64,000 nucleotides of DNA from the NCBI RefSeq assembly GCF_003048255.1, contig NZ_CP028487.1, positions 992,001 to 1,056,000 of the forward strand. Direction: 5' to 3'. Both the position numbers and the translations under genes were made by a program. How positions within the stretch are numbered: position 1 is the first letter of the stretch; every line of letters begins with the position of its first letter. Origin of the DNA: Yersinia massiliensis (lineage in GTDB: Bacteria; Pseudomonadota; Gammaproteobacteria; Enterobacterales; Enterobacteriaceae). Positions 35,222 through 46,234 of this stretch are shown piece by piece. Below the pieces are notes generated by a model, which saw only the letters and a list, made by a program, of their open reading frames with translations, was not told the DNA's origin and did no database searches.

Positions 35222-35688
35222 AGCAGAACGATCAGCGGGGAACCAGTACTTTAACCGCTATTGCCGTACTTTTTGCACTTGGCTTATTGCTGTTATCCGC
35301 TTTGCACCGCCAATTAGACAATATTCAGCAAATTACCGCTGTGGATAAGCGTTACCTGCTGGCATTTAATCAGGCAACGTCGTCATTGAATTGGGGGAGG
35401 AGTCAGCGTTGGCTATTCACTTTACCAAGGCATACTAATGCAACATGGTATTGTCAGGAAAAACAGCTAATTGGCTTAAAGGCTTGCATCAAACCAGCCT
35501 CGCTGACAGGGTTTTATATACTTAGAGGCGAGAGCCAGTTCCGTGGGACTGCCGCTCCCTTGATCTTGTATCAACGTGTCAAATTGAAGAGCGATGATAA
35601 AAATAACCTAAGCTATCAATTAGTTAAAGATGCTCATGGTTGGTTGGATTTTTGCCCGGATAAGGATGCACAATATTGTATTCATTGA
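35218..35688 (+). CDS. ygdB: YgdB, DUF2509 pilin-like protein
   Basis: The 156-residue protein begins MKQNDQRGTSTLTAIAVLFA. It has a pilin-like hydrophobic N-terminus but lacks the Glu5 of typical pilins, like PilX/GspK-type minor pilins. Four Cys lie in the C-terminal half. Its ATG overlaps the ppdB stop (ATGA), and ppdC begins inside it. Confidence 0.85.
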   Translation: MKQNDQRGTSTLTAIAVLFALGLLLLSALHRQLDNIQQITAVDKRYLLAFNQATSSLNWGRSQRWLFTLPRHTNATWYCQEKQLIGLKACIKPASLTGFYILRGESQFRGTAAPLILYQRVKLKSDDKNNLSYQLVKDAHGWLDFCPDKDAQYCIH

Positions 35689-36074
35689 AATATCACCACC
35701 AACGACAACTCACCCAAAAGTCAGGTATTTCCCAAGCGCAACTAGGATTTAGCTTGCCAGAAGCCTTAATTGCGGCACTATTTTTCTCTGTATCGCTGCT
35801 CGGGTTGTTGCAATACCATCAATCACTCTTGCAGGGATTTTCTTCTTTATGGCAACAGCGTCAGGCTTGGTCTTCACTTCATCAGCATATAGACCGTATT
35901 GAGCTCGGAATGTTTGATGAGTCACTTATCACAGGAATGATATCAAACGGGATATATCGGCAGTCTATCGGTAGAATTGATGGGGAGTGTACTGAGCTCA
36001 ATTTTACTCTTGTGGGACAATATCATCAGCGAGTAGATCTAAGCCGTTGGTTTTGCTCAATGAGTGATGGCTGA
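35676..36074 (+). CDS. ppdC: Prepilin peptidase-dependent protein C
   Basis: The 132-residue protein carries the pilin signature LG-FSLPEALIAALFFSVSLL (about 23-42). The longest frame starts at a TTG (35676), inside ygdB; no in-frame ATG precedes the pilin motif closely, so the start is provisional. It is the last of the four pseudopilin genes before recC, the order found in E. coli. Confidence 0.82.
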   Translation: MYSLKYHHQRQLTQKSGISQAQLGFSLPEALIAALFFSVSLLGLLQYHQSLLQGFSSLWQQRQAWSSLHQHIDRIELGMFDESLITGMISNGIYRQSIGRIDGECTELNFTLVGQYHQRVDLSRWFCSMSDG

Positions 36075-36233
36075 ATCCCGATAATTGCGGGGGCTAAACG
36101 TGATAATAACGATAACCTATTGCACTCACTCGTTATCAAGCTAGAGTATTAAACCTCAGGATTTATTCATAAATGATTATCAATTTGTTTAATCATTTAT
36201 GAGTATTATCCATTGTGTCTTAAGGGAGCCATC

Positions 36234-39200
36234 ATGTTCACGGTTTATCATTCTAATCAACTGGATTTACTCAAAGCGCTAACGACAGCGCTGATAGAAC
36301 GAGAACCGTTAGATAATCCTTTCCAGCAAGAGGTTGTGTTAGTTCAAAGCCCTGGGATGGCACAATGGTTGCAAATGCAACTGGCGCAACAGTTTAGCAT
36401 TGCAGCCAATATTGAGTTTCCGCTGCCTGCCACCTTTATCTGGGACATGTTTACCCGTGTTTTACCGGATATTCCGAAAGAGAGCGCTTTTAGCAAAGAT
36501 GCCATGACATGGAAACTGATGTGGCTGCTACCGGATTTACTGGATGACCCCGCATTTTCGTCAATGCAGCGCTATCTCAGTGATGATGGCGACAAACGTA
36601 AGATTCACCAGCTTGCCGCGCGTGTTGCTGACCTTTTCGACCAGTATTTAGTCTACCGCCCAGAATGGCTAGAGGCTTGGGAAAGAGGTCAGCTTATTGA
36701 TAATTTGGATGAAGCCCAACAATGGCAAGCCAAGTTATGGGTTGAGCTAACTCGTTATACTCGCCAACTGGAACAACCTGAATGGCACCGAGCTAATCTC
36801 TATCAGCGTTTTATTCGTACACTCCTCGACTCAAAGGTTTGTCCCGCAGGGCTGCCAAAACGGGTATTTATTTGCGGTATATCGGCACTACCTCCCGTCT
36901 ATTTACAGGCACTGCAAGCGCTAGGTAAGCACATTGATATCCATTTGATGTTTACAAATCCTTGCCGCTATTTCTGGGGGGATATTCAGGATTATGCCTT
37001 CTTGGCTAAGCTGCAAAGCCGCAAACGTCGGCATTATCGTGAATCGATGGAAGGCCAACCAGTAGACGGTAAACCAACAGAAATAAGCCTGTTTCGCCAT
37101 CCTGAGCAGGCCGAACAACTTTTCAATGCAGATGGTGAGCAGGATCTCAGTAATCCGCTACTGGCCTCATGGGGGCGGTTAGGGCGGGATCATATGTATC
37201 TATTGTCACAAGTGGATGATATCCAAGAGGTCCATGCTTTTGTCGATATCGATCCAGACAATCTTTTGCATGGTATTCAGCACGATATGTTGGAGTTAGA
37301 AGACCACGCCATTATTGGGACAACACCGGAAACGCTAGCGCATAGCGACCAAAAGCGGTGCCTAGATCTAGCTGATCGCTCACTGAGCCTGCATGTTTGC
37401 CATAGCCCACAAAGGGAAGTCGAGGTTTTACAAGATAGCCTATTGAGTTTGTTAGCCGCAAACCCTGAACTGACACCACGTGACATCATTGTGATGGTGG
37501 CAGACATTGATAGTTATACCCCCTATATCCAGGCCACATTTGGTAATGCAATTGGGGATCGCTACCTACCTTTTGCGATTTCAGACCGCAAGGCCAGTCA
37601 GGCTCATCCGGCATTACAAGCGTTTATCACCTTACTTGATCTGCCCCAAAGTCGGTTTACCTCTGAACAAGTCTTGGCGCTATTGGAAGTCCCAGCACTA
37701 GCCAATAAGTTCGGCATTACTGAAGATGGGCTGCGTCGTTTACGGCAATGGGTTGGGGAATCGGGCATTCGTTGGGGGCTAGATGATGAGAATGTGCGGG
37801 AACTCTCTTTACCTGCTACGGGGCAACACACTTGGCATTTTGGTATCACCCGCATGTTGCTGGGTTATGCCATGGACAGTAGTGCGGGGGATTGGCAAGG
37901 TGTTCTCCCGTATGATGAATCAAGTGGCTTGGCAGCGGAACTTGCAGGGCAATTGGCTGATATTTTGATGCAACTGAGCCAATGGCGACAACAGTTAAGT
38001 GAACCTCGCTCACTTAGCGACTGGCTACCCTTGTGTCGCAACTTATTGGATACCTTTTTTGAAGCTGATAATGATACCGAAGCTGTTTTGGTGCTGATAG
38101 AGCAGCAATGGCAGAAAGTGATCAGTTATGGCATTGAAGCTCGATATCCTGACGTGGTACCGCTTAATTTGTTGCGGGATGAACTGGCATCACGCTTAGA
38201 TAATGAACGTATCAGTCAGCGTTTTCTGGCGGGGCCAATCAACTTCTGTACCTTGATGCCCATGCGCTCCATTCCATTTAAGGTGGTTTGTTTATTGGGT
38301 ATGAACGACGGTATCTATCCGCGAACACTGCCGCCGCTGGGTTTTGATTTGATGGCCAAACAGGTTCGCCGTGGCGATCGTAGCCGCCGTGATGATGACC
38401 GATATCTGTTCTTAGAAGCACTACTTTCTGCTCAGCAACAGCTTTATATCAGTTATATAGGGCGTTCAATTCAAGATAACAGTCAGCGTTATCCTTCGGT
38501 GTTAGTCAGTGAGTTAATCGAATACATTTCACAGAGTTATCATTTACCCGGAGATGAGCACCTAGGTGCCGATGACAGCGCCAAACGGGTGATTCAGCAC
38601 TTACTCTGTTTGCATGCGCGTATGCCGTTTGCAGCAGAAAACTTTATCCAAAATAGTGAACAGCAAAGTTACGCTGCCGAATGGCTGCCTTCGGCTGAAT
38701 CTAAAGGGCTGGCTCACCCAGAGTTTAATCAATCCTTAGTTCCTGAAGCGTTACCCGAAATAACCTTGGATGAATTAATTCGTTTCTACCGCCATCCTGT
38801 CAGGGCCTTTTTTCAACTTCGCCTTGGGGTGAACTTTGTGATTGAAGAAACTGAATTACCGGATGAAGAGCCATTTACCCTTGATAATCTCAACCGATAT
38901 CAGCTCAATACACAGCTACTGAATGCACTTATTGATGATGGTGATATCAATACTGTCTTTACTCGTGCTCGAGCGGCTGGCAGCCTGCCCTATGGATCTT
39001 TCGGTGAGCTATATTGGGAAAGTCAGCAAGAAGAAATGGTGCCACTGGCTGAACAAATACGCGCTGAACGGCGAGATAATTACAGTATTGAGCTTAATAT
39101 TGAATTTGGTGAAACTGTCCTCACAGGCTGGATTCATCAGGTACAAGAGGATGGTTTAATCCGTTGGCGTCCCGCGGCATTGACGGCAGTTGATGGGCTT

Positions 39201-39635
39201 TTATTGTGGATTGAACATTTGGTGTATTGCGCCGCAGGCGGTGAGGGTGATAGCCGAATGTATGGACGTAAAGGAACGGCGTGGCGCTATGATACCTTGA
39301 GTTCTGATGAGGCTCGACAGTATCTACAACAACTTATCATGGGGTATCAGCAAGGGATGTGTGAACCTTTACTTCTGCTAAGTAAAAGTGGTTGGGCATG
39401 GTTAAGTCAGTGCTTTGAACGTGAGTCTGGCCAAATTCTGTGGGATGACGAAACACAGACGAAAGCACGGATGAAACTTTTGCAGGTTTGGCAAGGTGAT
39501 CAGCGAGTTAGCGGTGAAGCTGACGATTATTACGTGCAAAGAGTGATTCGCACAATGGATAACCAACACCTCGACATGATAATACATGAAGCGGAGCGTT
39601 ATTTATTACCGATTGCCCGCCATAATAAGGCATGA
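36234..39635 (+). CDS. recC: RecBCD subunit RecC
   Basis: The protein of about 1133 residues is the Chi-recognising scaffold of the RecBCD helicase-nuclease, with an inactive helicase-like fold and an inactive nuclease-like domain. It starts MFTVYHSNQLDLLKALTTAL at the ATG preceded by GGGAG; the upstream in-frame TTG is not used by the family. Conserved stretches include VQSPGMAQWLQMQLAQ and VCLLGMNDGIYPR. It is followed by ptrA, recB and recD, all on the plus strand. Confidence 0.96.
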   Translation: MFTVYHSNQLDLLKALTTALIEREPLDNPFQQEVVLVQSPGMAQWLQMQLAQQFSIAANIEFPLPATFIWDMFTRVLPDIPKESAFSKDAMTWKLMWLLPDLLDDPAFSSMQRYLSDDGDKRKIHQLAARVADLFDQYLVYRPEWLEAWERGQLIDNLDEAQQWQAKLWVELTRYTRQLEQPEWHRANLYQRFIRTLLDSKVCPAGLPKRVFICGISALPPVYLQALQALGKHIDIHLMFTNPCRYFWGDIQDYAFLAKLQSRKRRHYRESMEGQPVDGKPTEISLFRHPEQAEQLFNADGEQDLSNPLLASWGRLGRDHMYLLSQVDDIQEVHAFVDIDPDNLLHGIQHDMLELEDHAIIGTTPETLAHSDQKRCLDLADRSLSLHVCHSPQREVEVLQDSLLSLLAANPELTPRDIIVMVADIDSYTPYIQATFGNAIGDRYLPFAISDRKASQAHPALQAFITLLDLPQSRFTSEQVLALLEVPALANKFGITEDGLRRLRQWVGESGIRWGLDDENVRELSLPATGQHTWHFGITRMLLGYAMDSSAGDWQGVLPYDESSGLAAELAGQLADILMQLSQWRQQLSEPRSLSDWLPLCRNLLDTFFEADNDTEAVLVLIEQQWQKVISYGIEARYPDVVPLNLLRDELASRLDNERISQRFLAGPINFCTLMPMRSIPFKVVCLLGMNDGIYPRTLPPLGFDLMAKQVRRGDRSRRDDDRYLFLEALLSAQQQLYISYIGRSIQDNSQRYPSVLVSELIEYISQSYHLPGDEHLGADDSAKRVIQHLLCLHARMPFAAENFIQNSEQQSYAAEWLPSAESKGLAHPEFNQSLVPEALPEITLDELIRFYRHPVRAFFQLRLGVNFVIEETELPDEEPFTLDNLNRYQLNTQLLNALIDDGDINTVFTRARAAGSLPYGSFGELYWESQQEEMVPLAEQIRAERRDNYSIELNIEFGETVLTGWIHQVQEDGLIRWRPAALTAVDGLLLWIEHLVYCAAGGEGDSRMYGRKGTAWRYDTLSSDEARQYLQQLIMGYQQGMCEPLLLLSKSGWAWLSQCFERESGQILWDDETQTKARMKLLQVWQGDQRVSGEADDYYVQRVIRTMDNQHLDMIIHEAERYLLPIARHNKA

Positions 39636-39734
39636 AAACGGCTCGAAACTAAGCCAGATAGTTGTTCATGTTGAATATCAGAAAGCTAGATACGTGTTTT
39701 AGCGGCAATTAAAAAGGGTTAAGGGAGAAACGGA

Positions 39735-42626
39735 ATGCATAAACAGTTTGCCCGCATCATTGGCATATTTTTCTTACTGGGTTTGCTAGCACCATTAAGT
39801 TGGGCGGCAGAGCCTGCATGGCAGCCTCTAGCAGAAGCTATTCACAAAAGTGAACATGACCAACGCGAATATCAGGCAATAAAGTTGCCAAATGGTATGA
39901 CCGTATTACTCGTTTCTGATGCACAAGCCCCTAAATCCTTGGCAGCGCTCGCGTTGCCGGTAGGATCATTGGAAGATCCTAATAACCAATTAGGTCTGGC
40001 TCATTATTTGGAACACATGCTATTGATGGGCTCTAAACGTTTCCCAGAACCTGGCAGTTTTGCTGAGTTCCTGAAGAAACATGGTGGCAGCCACAATGCG
40101 AGTACCGCATCTTATCGAACCGCCTATTATCTTGAAATTGAAAATGATGCATTGGCCCCTGCCGTTGATCGACTCGCGGATGCTATCGCAGAGCCCTTAC
40201 TCGATCCGATAAATGCAGATCGTGAACGTAATGCTGTAAATGCTGAACTGACGATGGCCCGTTCCCGTGATGGGATGCGTATGGCGCAGGTGAATGCTGA
40301 AACGATGAATCCTGCGCATCCAAGTGCGCGTTTCTCGGGCGGTAACCTAGATACACTAAAAGATAAGCCTGATGGTAAATTACATGACGAGTTATTGAGC
40401 TTCTATCATCGTTACTACTCAGCCAATTTGATGGTGGGCGTACTGTATAGCAACCAGCCTCTGGAACAATTAGCAAAACTAGCCGCTGATACCTTTGGCC
40501 GCATCCCAAATCGAGATGCAAAAGTGCCGCCAATTACTGTACCTGCAGTCACGCCTGACCAAACCGGCATCATTATTCATTATGTTCCGGCCCAACCACG
40601 TAAACAGCTTAAAGTGGAATTCCGCATTGATAACAATAGTGCCGAGTTTCGTAGTAAAACAGATACTTATATTAGCTATTTGATAGGTAATCGCAGTAAA
40701 GACACATTATCTGACTGGCTACAAAAGCAGGGACTGGCAGATGCCATCAGTGCAGGCGCTGACCCAATGGTCGACCGTAATGGCGGCGTGTTTTCTATTT
40801 CGGTATCACTCACCGATAAAGGTTTAGCCAAACGTGATGTTGTCGTGGCTGCCATCTTTGATTACATCAATATGCTGCACAAAGACGGCATTAAAAAGAG
40901 CTATTTTGATGAAATCGCCCATGTGTTAAATCTTGATTTCCGCTATCCCTCAATCACACGGGATATGGATTATATCGAGTGGCTGGTGGATATGATGCTG
41001 CGAGTCCCTGTCGCGCATGTCCTTGATGCACCTTATCTGGCTGATCATTATGATCCTAAAGCCATTGCCGCTCGTTTGGCAGAAATGACGCCAGAAAATG
41101 CGAGGATCTGGTTCGTTAGTCCAGACGAACCTCATAACAAAGTGGCGTATTTTGTCGATGCTCCTTATCAGGTCAATAAAATCAGCCCTGAAGTGATGAA
41201 AGAGTGGAAGCAGCTAGGTAGTGATATTTCGCTGAGTTTACCTGCTCTTAACCCCTACATTCCGGACAACTTTGAGCTAATTAAAGCGGATAAAAATATT
41301 ACCCATCCGCAAAAAGTTGCTGAACAACCAGGCTTACGGGTGTTTTACATGCCGAGCCAATATTTTGCAGACGAACCCAAAGCCGATATCTCAGTTGCTT
41401 TTCGCAATCAGCATGCTTTGGACTCTGCTCGTCATCAGGTCCTATTCGCGCTGACTGATTATCTGGCAGGGCTTTCACTTGATGAACTGAGTTACCAAGC
41501 TTCTATTGGTGGGATCAGCTTCTCAACATCGCCAAATAATGGGTTGTATGTCAGCGCTAATGGCTTTACGCAAAGGATGCCACAGCTATTAACTTCTTTG
41601 GTTGAAGGTTATTCCAGCTTCACGCCAACAGAAGACCAATTGGCACAAGCTAAGTCTTGGTACCGTGAACAACTTGAGGTTGCCGAAAAAGGCAAAGCCT
41701 ATGAGTTAGCGATTCAGCCAGCCAAATTACTATCACATGTTCCTTATTCTGAACGTAGCGAGCGGCGTGAACTGCTCAACACCATCAGTGTTCAAGACAT
41801 CGTGACCTACCGTAATAGTTTGCTCAAAAAATCGGCCATTGAAGTATTGGCTGTTGGGAATATGACTGCGCCACAAGTGACTTCACTAGCAGAGTCGCTG
41901 AAAAAGCAAATGAGTTTGACGGGGACAACTTGGTGGACGGGCGAAGATGTCGTGATCGATAAAGCGCAACTAGCCAATATGGAACGGGTCGGTAGTAGCT
42001 CTGATGCTGCGCTAGCGGCGGTGTATGTGCCTACCGGTTATTCGGAAATTGATGGTATGGCGCGCAGCGCATTACTGGGCCAAATTGTTCAACCCTGGTT
42101 CTACGATCAACTGCGCACGGAGGAACAGCTGGGTTATGCGGTCTTTGCCTTCCCAATGTCGGTTGGCCGTCAGTGGGGGTTAGGTTTCTTATTGCAAAGT
42201 AACAGTAAACAACCTGATTACCTTTATCAGCGATATCAGGCCTTCTATCCACAGGCAGAGAAGCGCCTGCGTGAGATGAAACCGGTTGATTTTGAACAAT
42301 ATAAGCAAGGGCTAATCAACCAGTTGCTGCAACGTCCGCAAACGCTAGATGAAGAAGCTGGCCGTTACAGTAATGATTTCAACCGCAATAATTTTGCTTT
42401 TGATAGCCGTGAAAAAATGATTGCTCAAGTGAAATTGCTAAACAATGCCGCGTTGGCTGATTTCTTCCAGCAAGCCGTCACCAAACCGCAAGGTCTGGCG
42501 TTACTTTCTCAGGTGAAGGGACAAGGGCAAACAGCGGGCGGGTATGCAGTACTGAACGGGTGGACTACGTTCCCAACGACTTCAGCTTTACAGGCGACCT
42601 TGCCACAGAAGGTCTTGGCACCATGA
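39735..42626 (+). CDS. ptrA: Protease III (pitrilysin)
   Basis: The 963-residue periplasmic M16 zinc peptidase has a Sec signal peptide (1-24, ending LSWA). The inverted zinc motif HxxEH is in HYLEHMLLMG (His90, His94), and the distal Glu is expected in NAVNAELTMA. Four M16 repeats follow, with the YRxxR-like region near SVGRQWGLGF. It degrades small peptides. The gene sits between recC and recB, as in E. coli, and its stop overlaps the recB start (ATGA). Confidence 0.96.
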   Translation: MHKQFARIIGIFFLLGLLAPLSWAAEPAWQPLAEAIHKSEHDQREYQAIKLPNGMTVLLVSDAQAPKSLAALALPVGSLEDPNNQLGLAHYLEHMLLMGSKRFPEPGSFAEFLKKHGGSHNASTASYRTAYYLEIENDALAPAVDRLADAIAEPLLDPINADRERNAVNAELTMARSRDGMRMAQVNAETMNPAHPSARFSGGNLDTLKDKPDGKLHDELLSFYHRYYSANLMVGVLYSNQPLEQLAKLAADTFGRIPNRDAKVPPITVPAVTPDQTGIIIHYVPAQPRKQLKVEFRIDNNSAEFRSKTDTYISYLIGNRSKDTLSDWLQKQGLADAISAGADPMVDRNGGVFSISVSLTDKGLAKRDVVVAAIFDYINMLHKDGIKKSYFDEIAHVLNLDFRYPSITRDMDYIEWLVDMMLRVPVAHVLDAPYLADHYDPKAIAARLAEMTPENARIWFVSPDEPHNKVAYFVDAPYQVNKISPEVMKEWKQLGSDISLSLPALNPYIPDNFELIKADKNITHPQKVAEQPGLRVFYMPSQYFADEPKADISVAFRNQHALDSARHQVLFALTDYLAGLSLDELSYQASIGGISFSTSPNNGLYVSANGFTQRMPQLLTSLVEGYSSFTPTEDQLAQAKSWYREQLEVAEKGKAYELAIQPAKLLSHVPYSERSERRELLNTISVQDIVTYRNSLLKKSAIEVLAVGNMTAPQVTSLAESLKKQMSLTGTTWWTGEDVVIDKAQLANMERVGSSSDAALAAVYVPTGYSEIDGMARSALLGQIVQPWFYDQLRTEEQLGYAVFAFPMSVGRQWGLGFLLQSNSKQPDYLYQRYQAFYPQAEKRLREMKPVDFEQYKQGLINQLLQRPQTLDEEAGRYSNDFNRNNFAFDSREKMIAQVKLLNNAALADFFQQAVTKPQGLALLSQVKGQGQTAGGYAVLNGWTTFPTTSALQATLPQKVLAP

Positions 42627-45600
42627 CATCAATGGCTCCCCGGCGGCTGGAGCCGCTAACGCTACCTCTGTATGGTGAGCGGCTCATTGAAGCTTCTGCC
42701 GGTACTGGTAAGACATTTACCATCGGGGTGCTTTATCTGAGGTTATTACTCGGCTTAGGTGGGGAAGCGGCTTTTAGCCGCCCCTTGATGGTAGAGGAAA
42801 TCCTTGTGGTGACCTTTACCGAAGCCGCAACGGAAGAGTTAAGGGGGCGAATTCGCGACAATATTCATGAGTTGCGTATCGCTTGCGTGCGGGGAGTCAG
42901 TGATAACCCGATGCATAACGCTTTATTATCTGAAATCATTGATTTGAGTGAAGCTGCCGCGCAGCTGTTGGCGGCTGAACGCCAGATGGATGAAGCTGCC
43001 ATTTATACTATCCACGGCTTTTGCCAAAGAATGCTGGCAAATAACGCCTTTGAATCCGGCATCTTGTTTGAGCAAACACTGATACAGGATGAATTGCCAT
43101 TACGCAGACAAGCTTGCGCCGACTTTTGGCGCAGACACTGTTATCCGCTGCCCTTGGCGGTCGCACGTGCGGTCAGCCAAGAGTGGAGTGGGCCAGAGGC
43201 ATTACTTAATGATCTTTCTGCTTACTTACAGGGGGAAACGCCAAAGTTTCGACAAGCCCCCAGTGATGATGAAACGATACTGAGTCGGCACCAACAAATC
43301 GTCGTGCAAATTGATGCAGTCAAAGCGCAATGGCGAGCAGCAGCCTCTGAGCTAGAGGCTTTAATTAGCGGTTCAGGGGTCGATAAGCGTAGCTATAGCA
43401 CACGATATCTGCCCAACTGGCTAGAAAAAGTCGGTATGTGGGCAGAGCAAGAAACCGGTGATTATCAGTTACCCAAAGAACTGGAGAAATTTCGCCAGTC
43501 GGTCTTATTTGATAAAACCAAAAAGGGTGATGTGCCGCAACATCCAGTATTCAGTGCCATAGAGAGAATCTTCGAGCAACCTCTGACGCTTAGGGATCTG
43601 ATTTTAGCCAGAGCTATCAGTGAAATCCGCACATCTGTCCAGCAAGAAAAGCGACAACGGGCGGAGTTGGGATTTGATGACCTGCTTAGCAAACTCGATA
43701 CCGCACTGCAACAACCAGGCAGTGAGTTATTAGCTCAATCTATTCGTACCCGTTATCCCGTTGCAATGATTGATGAATTTCAAGATACCGACCCGCAACA
43801 ATATCGCATTTTTCATACCCTGTATGGAGGGCGAAAAGAATGCGGACTATTGCTGATTGGTGATCCTAAGCAGGCTATTTATGCGTTCCGTGGCGCAGAT
43901 ATCTTTACCTATATTCGTGCCCGTTCTGAAGTAAGTGCCCACTACACGCTAGAGACAAACTGGCGCTCATCGTTCCCTATGGTGCAATCAGTTAATCGAC
44001 TGTTTAGCTTGGTTGACGTGCCTTTCCTATTTGAACAAATTCCTTTTATACAGGTGGCAGCAGCAGAAAGAAATAGCTGTTTATCTTTTGAAATTAAAGG
44101 GAAAAAACAACCGGCTATCTCTTTTTGGTTGCAGCCAGGAGAGGGCGTTGGGGTTAGTGAATACCAACAATTGATGGCACGACAGTGTGCGGCACAAATT
44201 CGAGATTGGCTAACCGCAGGGCAAAATGGATTAGCGCTATTAGTGACAGCCAGTGGCCCAAAACCGGTTCAGGCATCAGATATCACTATTTTAGTGCGCA
44301 GCCGTGCTGAGGCTGCATTAGTTCGAGATGCGCTTAGTGCGCTGGCTATCCCATCGGTCTATTTATCCAACCGTGATAGTGTGTTTGATACCCCTGAAGC
44401 TAAAGATTTGTTGTGGTTGTTGCAGGCGGTTCTGAACCCGGAGCATGAGCGCACATTGCGCAGTGCTATGGCAACAGGATTGCTGGGATTGGATGCAAAA
44501 ATACTGGATGCATTGAATCACAATGAGCGCGATTGGGATGCATTGGTAGAAGAGTTCGATAATTATCGCCAACATTGGCAGCGCCGTGGTGTTTTACCGA
44601 TGCTGCGGGAGATGATGGCTCGTCGGCACTTAGCTGAAAACTTGCTCGCGACACCCGGTGGAGAGCGTCGTTTAACGGATGTACTGCATCTAGGGGAATT
44701 GTTGCAAGAGGCCGCGTCAAAACTTGATAGTGAGCACGCACTAATCCGCTGGCTCGCACAACAAATAGCGCAACCGAATCACCAGTCAGACAACCAGCAG
44801 CTACGTTTGGAAAGTGATCGCCATTTGGTGCAGGTTATTACCATTCATAAATCGAAAGGACTGGAGTACCCACTCGTTTGGCTACCTTTTGTCGGTAATT
44901 TTCGCCAGCAGCAGGACGTGTTGTATCACGACCGACATAGTTTTGAAGCACTGCTTGATCTGAATGCTGACGAAGAAAGTCAGGCTCTGGCTGAAGAAGA
45001 GCGATTAGCAGAGGATTTAAGGTTGCTCTACGTGGCACTGACACGTGCCGTTTATCATTGCAGCGTCGGGATTGCACCGCTTATCAAAGGTGGGCGGAAA
45101 AAACAGGGTGAAAGTGATATTCACCACAGTGCGTTAGGTTACTTAGTTCAGCAAGGGCAGGCTGGGGATGCACACTATCTGGCCGACAAATTAGCCGAGT
45201 TAGCTGCTTTAGCCGGGGGGGACATCTCAGTTTCACTCGCACAGGGTGTTAGTGATACCGCTTGGCAACCACAACAGGAAGCTTTACCTACACTCGCTGC
45301 GCGCCAATTTACCCGACACGTACAGGATAACTGGCGGGTTACTAGCTATTCCGGCCTACAGCAGCATGGCTCAAGTAAAGGTGGTACATCACCACTCCTG
45401 AATGCACCATTACAAGAGCTATTGCCTCGATTGGATACTGATGCTGCTGGTGAGCATGCATTAATAGCATCAGCAGATTTAACTCCCCACGCTTTCCCAC
45501 GCGGTGCTGCGCCGGGTACTTTTCTGCATGACTTACTCGAGCCTATGGATTTTAGTCAGCCCATTGAGTCAGTCTGGCTAGCTGAGCAATTACAGCTACA

Positions 45601-46234
45601 GGGTTTTGGTGAGCAATGGTCATCCATGCTTTATCAATGGCTAAATGACATCGTGCAAGTCCCTCTCAATGATACTGGCGTCACACTGGCGGGGTTAGCA
45701 CCTGAGAACAAGCAAGCAGAATTACAATTTTACTTGCCAATCGACGCACTGTTACAGGCCCATGAGTTAGATACTTTAATCAAACGCTATGATCCACTTT
45801 CTCGTCAGTGCCCCGTACTGGATTTTCAGCAGGTTAGAGGGATGCTTAAAGGGTTTATTGACTTGGTCTTCTACTGGCAGGGTAAGTATTATCTATTGGA
45901 TTACAAATCTAATTGGTTAGGTGAAGACGGTAGCGCCTATACCCAAGAGGCAATGGCTCAGGCGATGGCCGAGCACCGCTATGATCTGCAATACCAGCTT
46001 TATACGTTGGCGCTACACCGCTATTTACGGCACAGACTGGCAGATTATGACTATGAACGCGACTTTGGTGGTGTCATTTATCTCTTCTTACGGGGTGTCG
46101 ATAAGCAATATCCGGGTAACGGTATTTTTAGCTGCCGCCCCGAACGAGCACTTATTGAGGGAATGGACGGCTTATTCAGTGGTCGCGATATCAACCATGA
46201 TTCAGCTAATGCCGATGAGGATATATCAATATGA
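42623..46234 (+). CDS. recB: RecBCD subunit RecB (helicase-nuclease)
   Basis: The protein of about 1203 residues is an SF1A 3'-5' helicase with a C-terminal nuclease. Walker A is [13 protein letters not shown], motif [17 protein letters not shown], motif [11 protein letters not shown], and the nuclease motif LLDYKSN contains the catalytic Asp and Lys. I chose the ATG at 42623, which overlaps the ptrA stop, because it fits the family; the longer frame runs back into ptrA. It overlaps recD by 4 nt. It repairs double-strand breaks and degrades foreign linear DNA until Chi is met. Confidence 0.96.
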   Translation: MTSMAPRRLEPLTLPLYGERLIEASAGTGKTFTIGVLYLRLLLGLGGEAAFSRPLMVEEILVVTFTEAATEELRGRIRDNIHELRIACVRGVSDNPMHNALLSEIIDLSEAAAQLLAAERQMDEAAIYTIHGFCQRMLANNAFESGILFEQTLIQDELPLRRQACADFWRRHCYPLPLAVARAVSQEWSGPEALLNDLSAYLQGETPKFRQAPSDDETILSRHQQIVVQIDAVKAQWRAAASELEALISGSGVDKRSYSTRYLPNWLEKVGMWAEQETGDYQLPKELEKFRQSVLFDKTKKGDVPQHPVFSAIERIFEQPLTLRDLILARAISEIRTSVQQEKRQRAELGFDDLLSKLDTALQQPGSELLAQSIRTRYPVAMIDEFQDTDPQQYRIFHTLYGGRKECGLLLIGDPKQAIYAFRGADIFTYIRARSEVSAHYTLETNWRSSFPMVQSVNRLFSLVDVPFLFEQIPFIQVAAAERNSCLSFEIKGKKQPAISFWLQPGEGVGVSEYQQLMARQCAAQIRDWLTAGQNGLALLVTASGPKPVQASDITILVRSRAEAALVRDALSALAIPSVYLSNRDSVFDTPEAKDLLWLLQAVLNPEHERTLRSAMATGLLGLDAKILDALNHNERDWDALVEEFDNYRQHWQRRGVLPMLREMMARRHLAENLLATPGGERRLTDVLHLGELLQEAASKLDSEHALIRWLAQQIAQPNHQSDNQQLRLESDRHLVQVITIHKSKGLEYPLVWLPFVGNFRQQQDVLYHDRHSFEALLDLNADEESQALAEEERLAEDLRLLYVALTRAVYHCSVGIAPLIKGGRKKQGESDIHHSALGYLVQQGQAGDAHYLADKLAELAALAGGDISVSLAQGVSDTAWQPQQEALPTLAARQFTRHVQDNWRVTSYSGLQQHGSSKGGTSPLLNAPLQELLPRLDTDAAGEHALIASADLTPHAFPRGAAPGTFLHDLLEPMDFSQPIESVWLAEQLQLQGFGEQWSSMLYQWLNDIVQVPLNDTGVTLAGLAPENKQAELQFYLPIDALLQAHELDTLIKRYDPLSRQCPVLDFQQVRGMLKGFIDLVFYWQGKYYLLDYKSNWLGEDGSAYTQEAMAQAMAEHRYDLQYQLYTLALHRYLRHRLADYDYERDFGGVIYLFLRGVDKQYPGNGIFSCRPERALIEGMDGLFSGRDINHDSANADEDISI

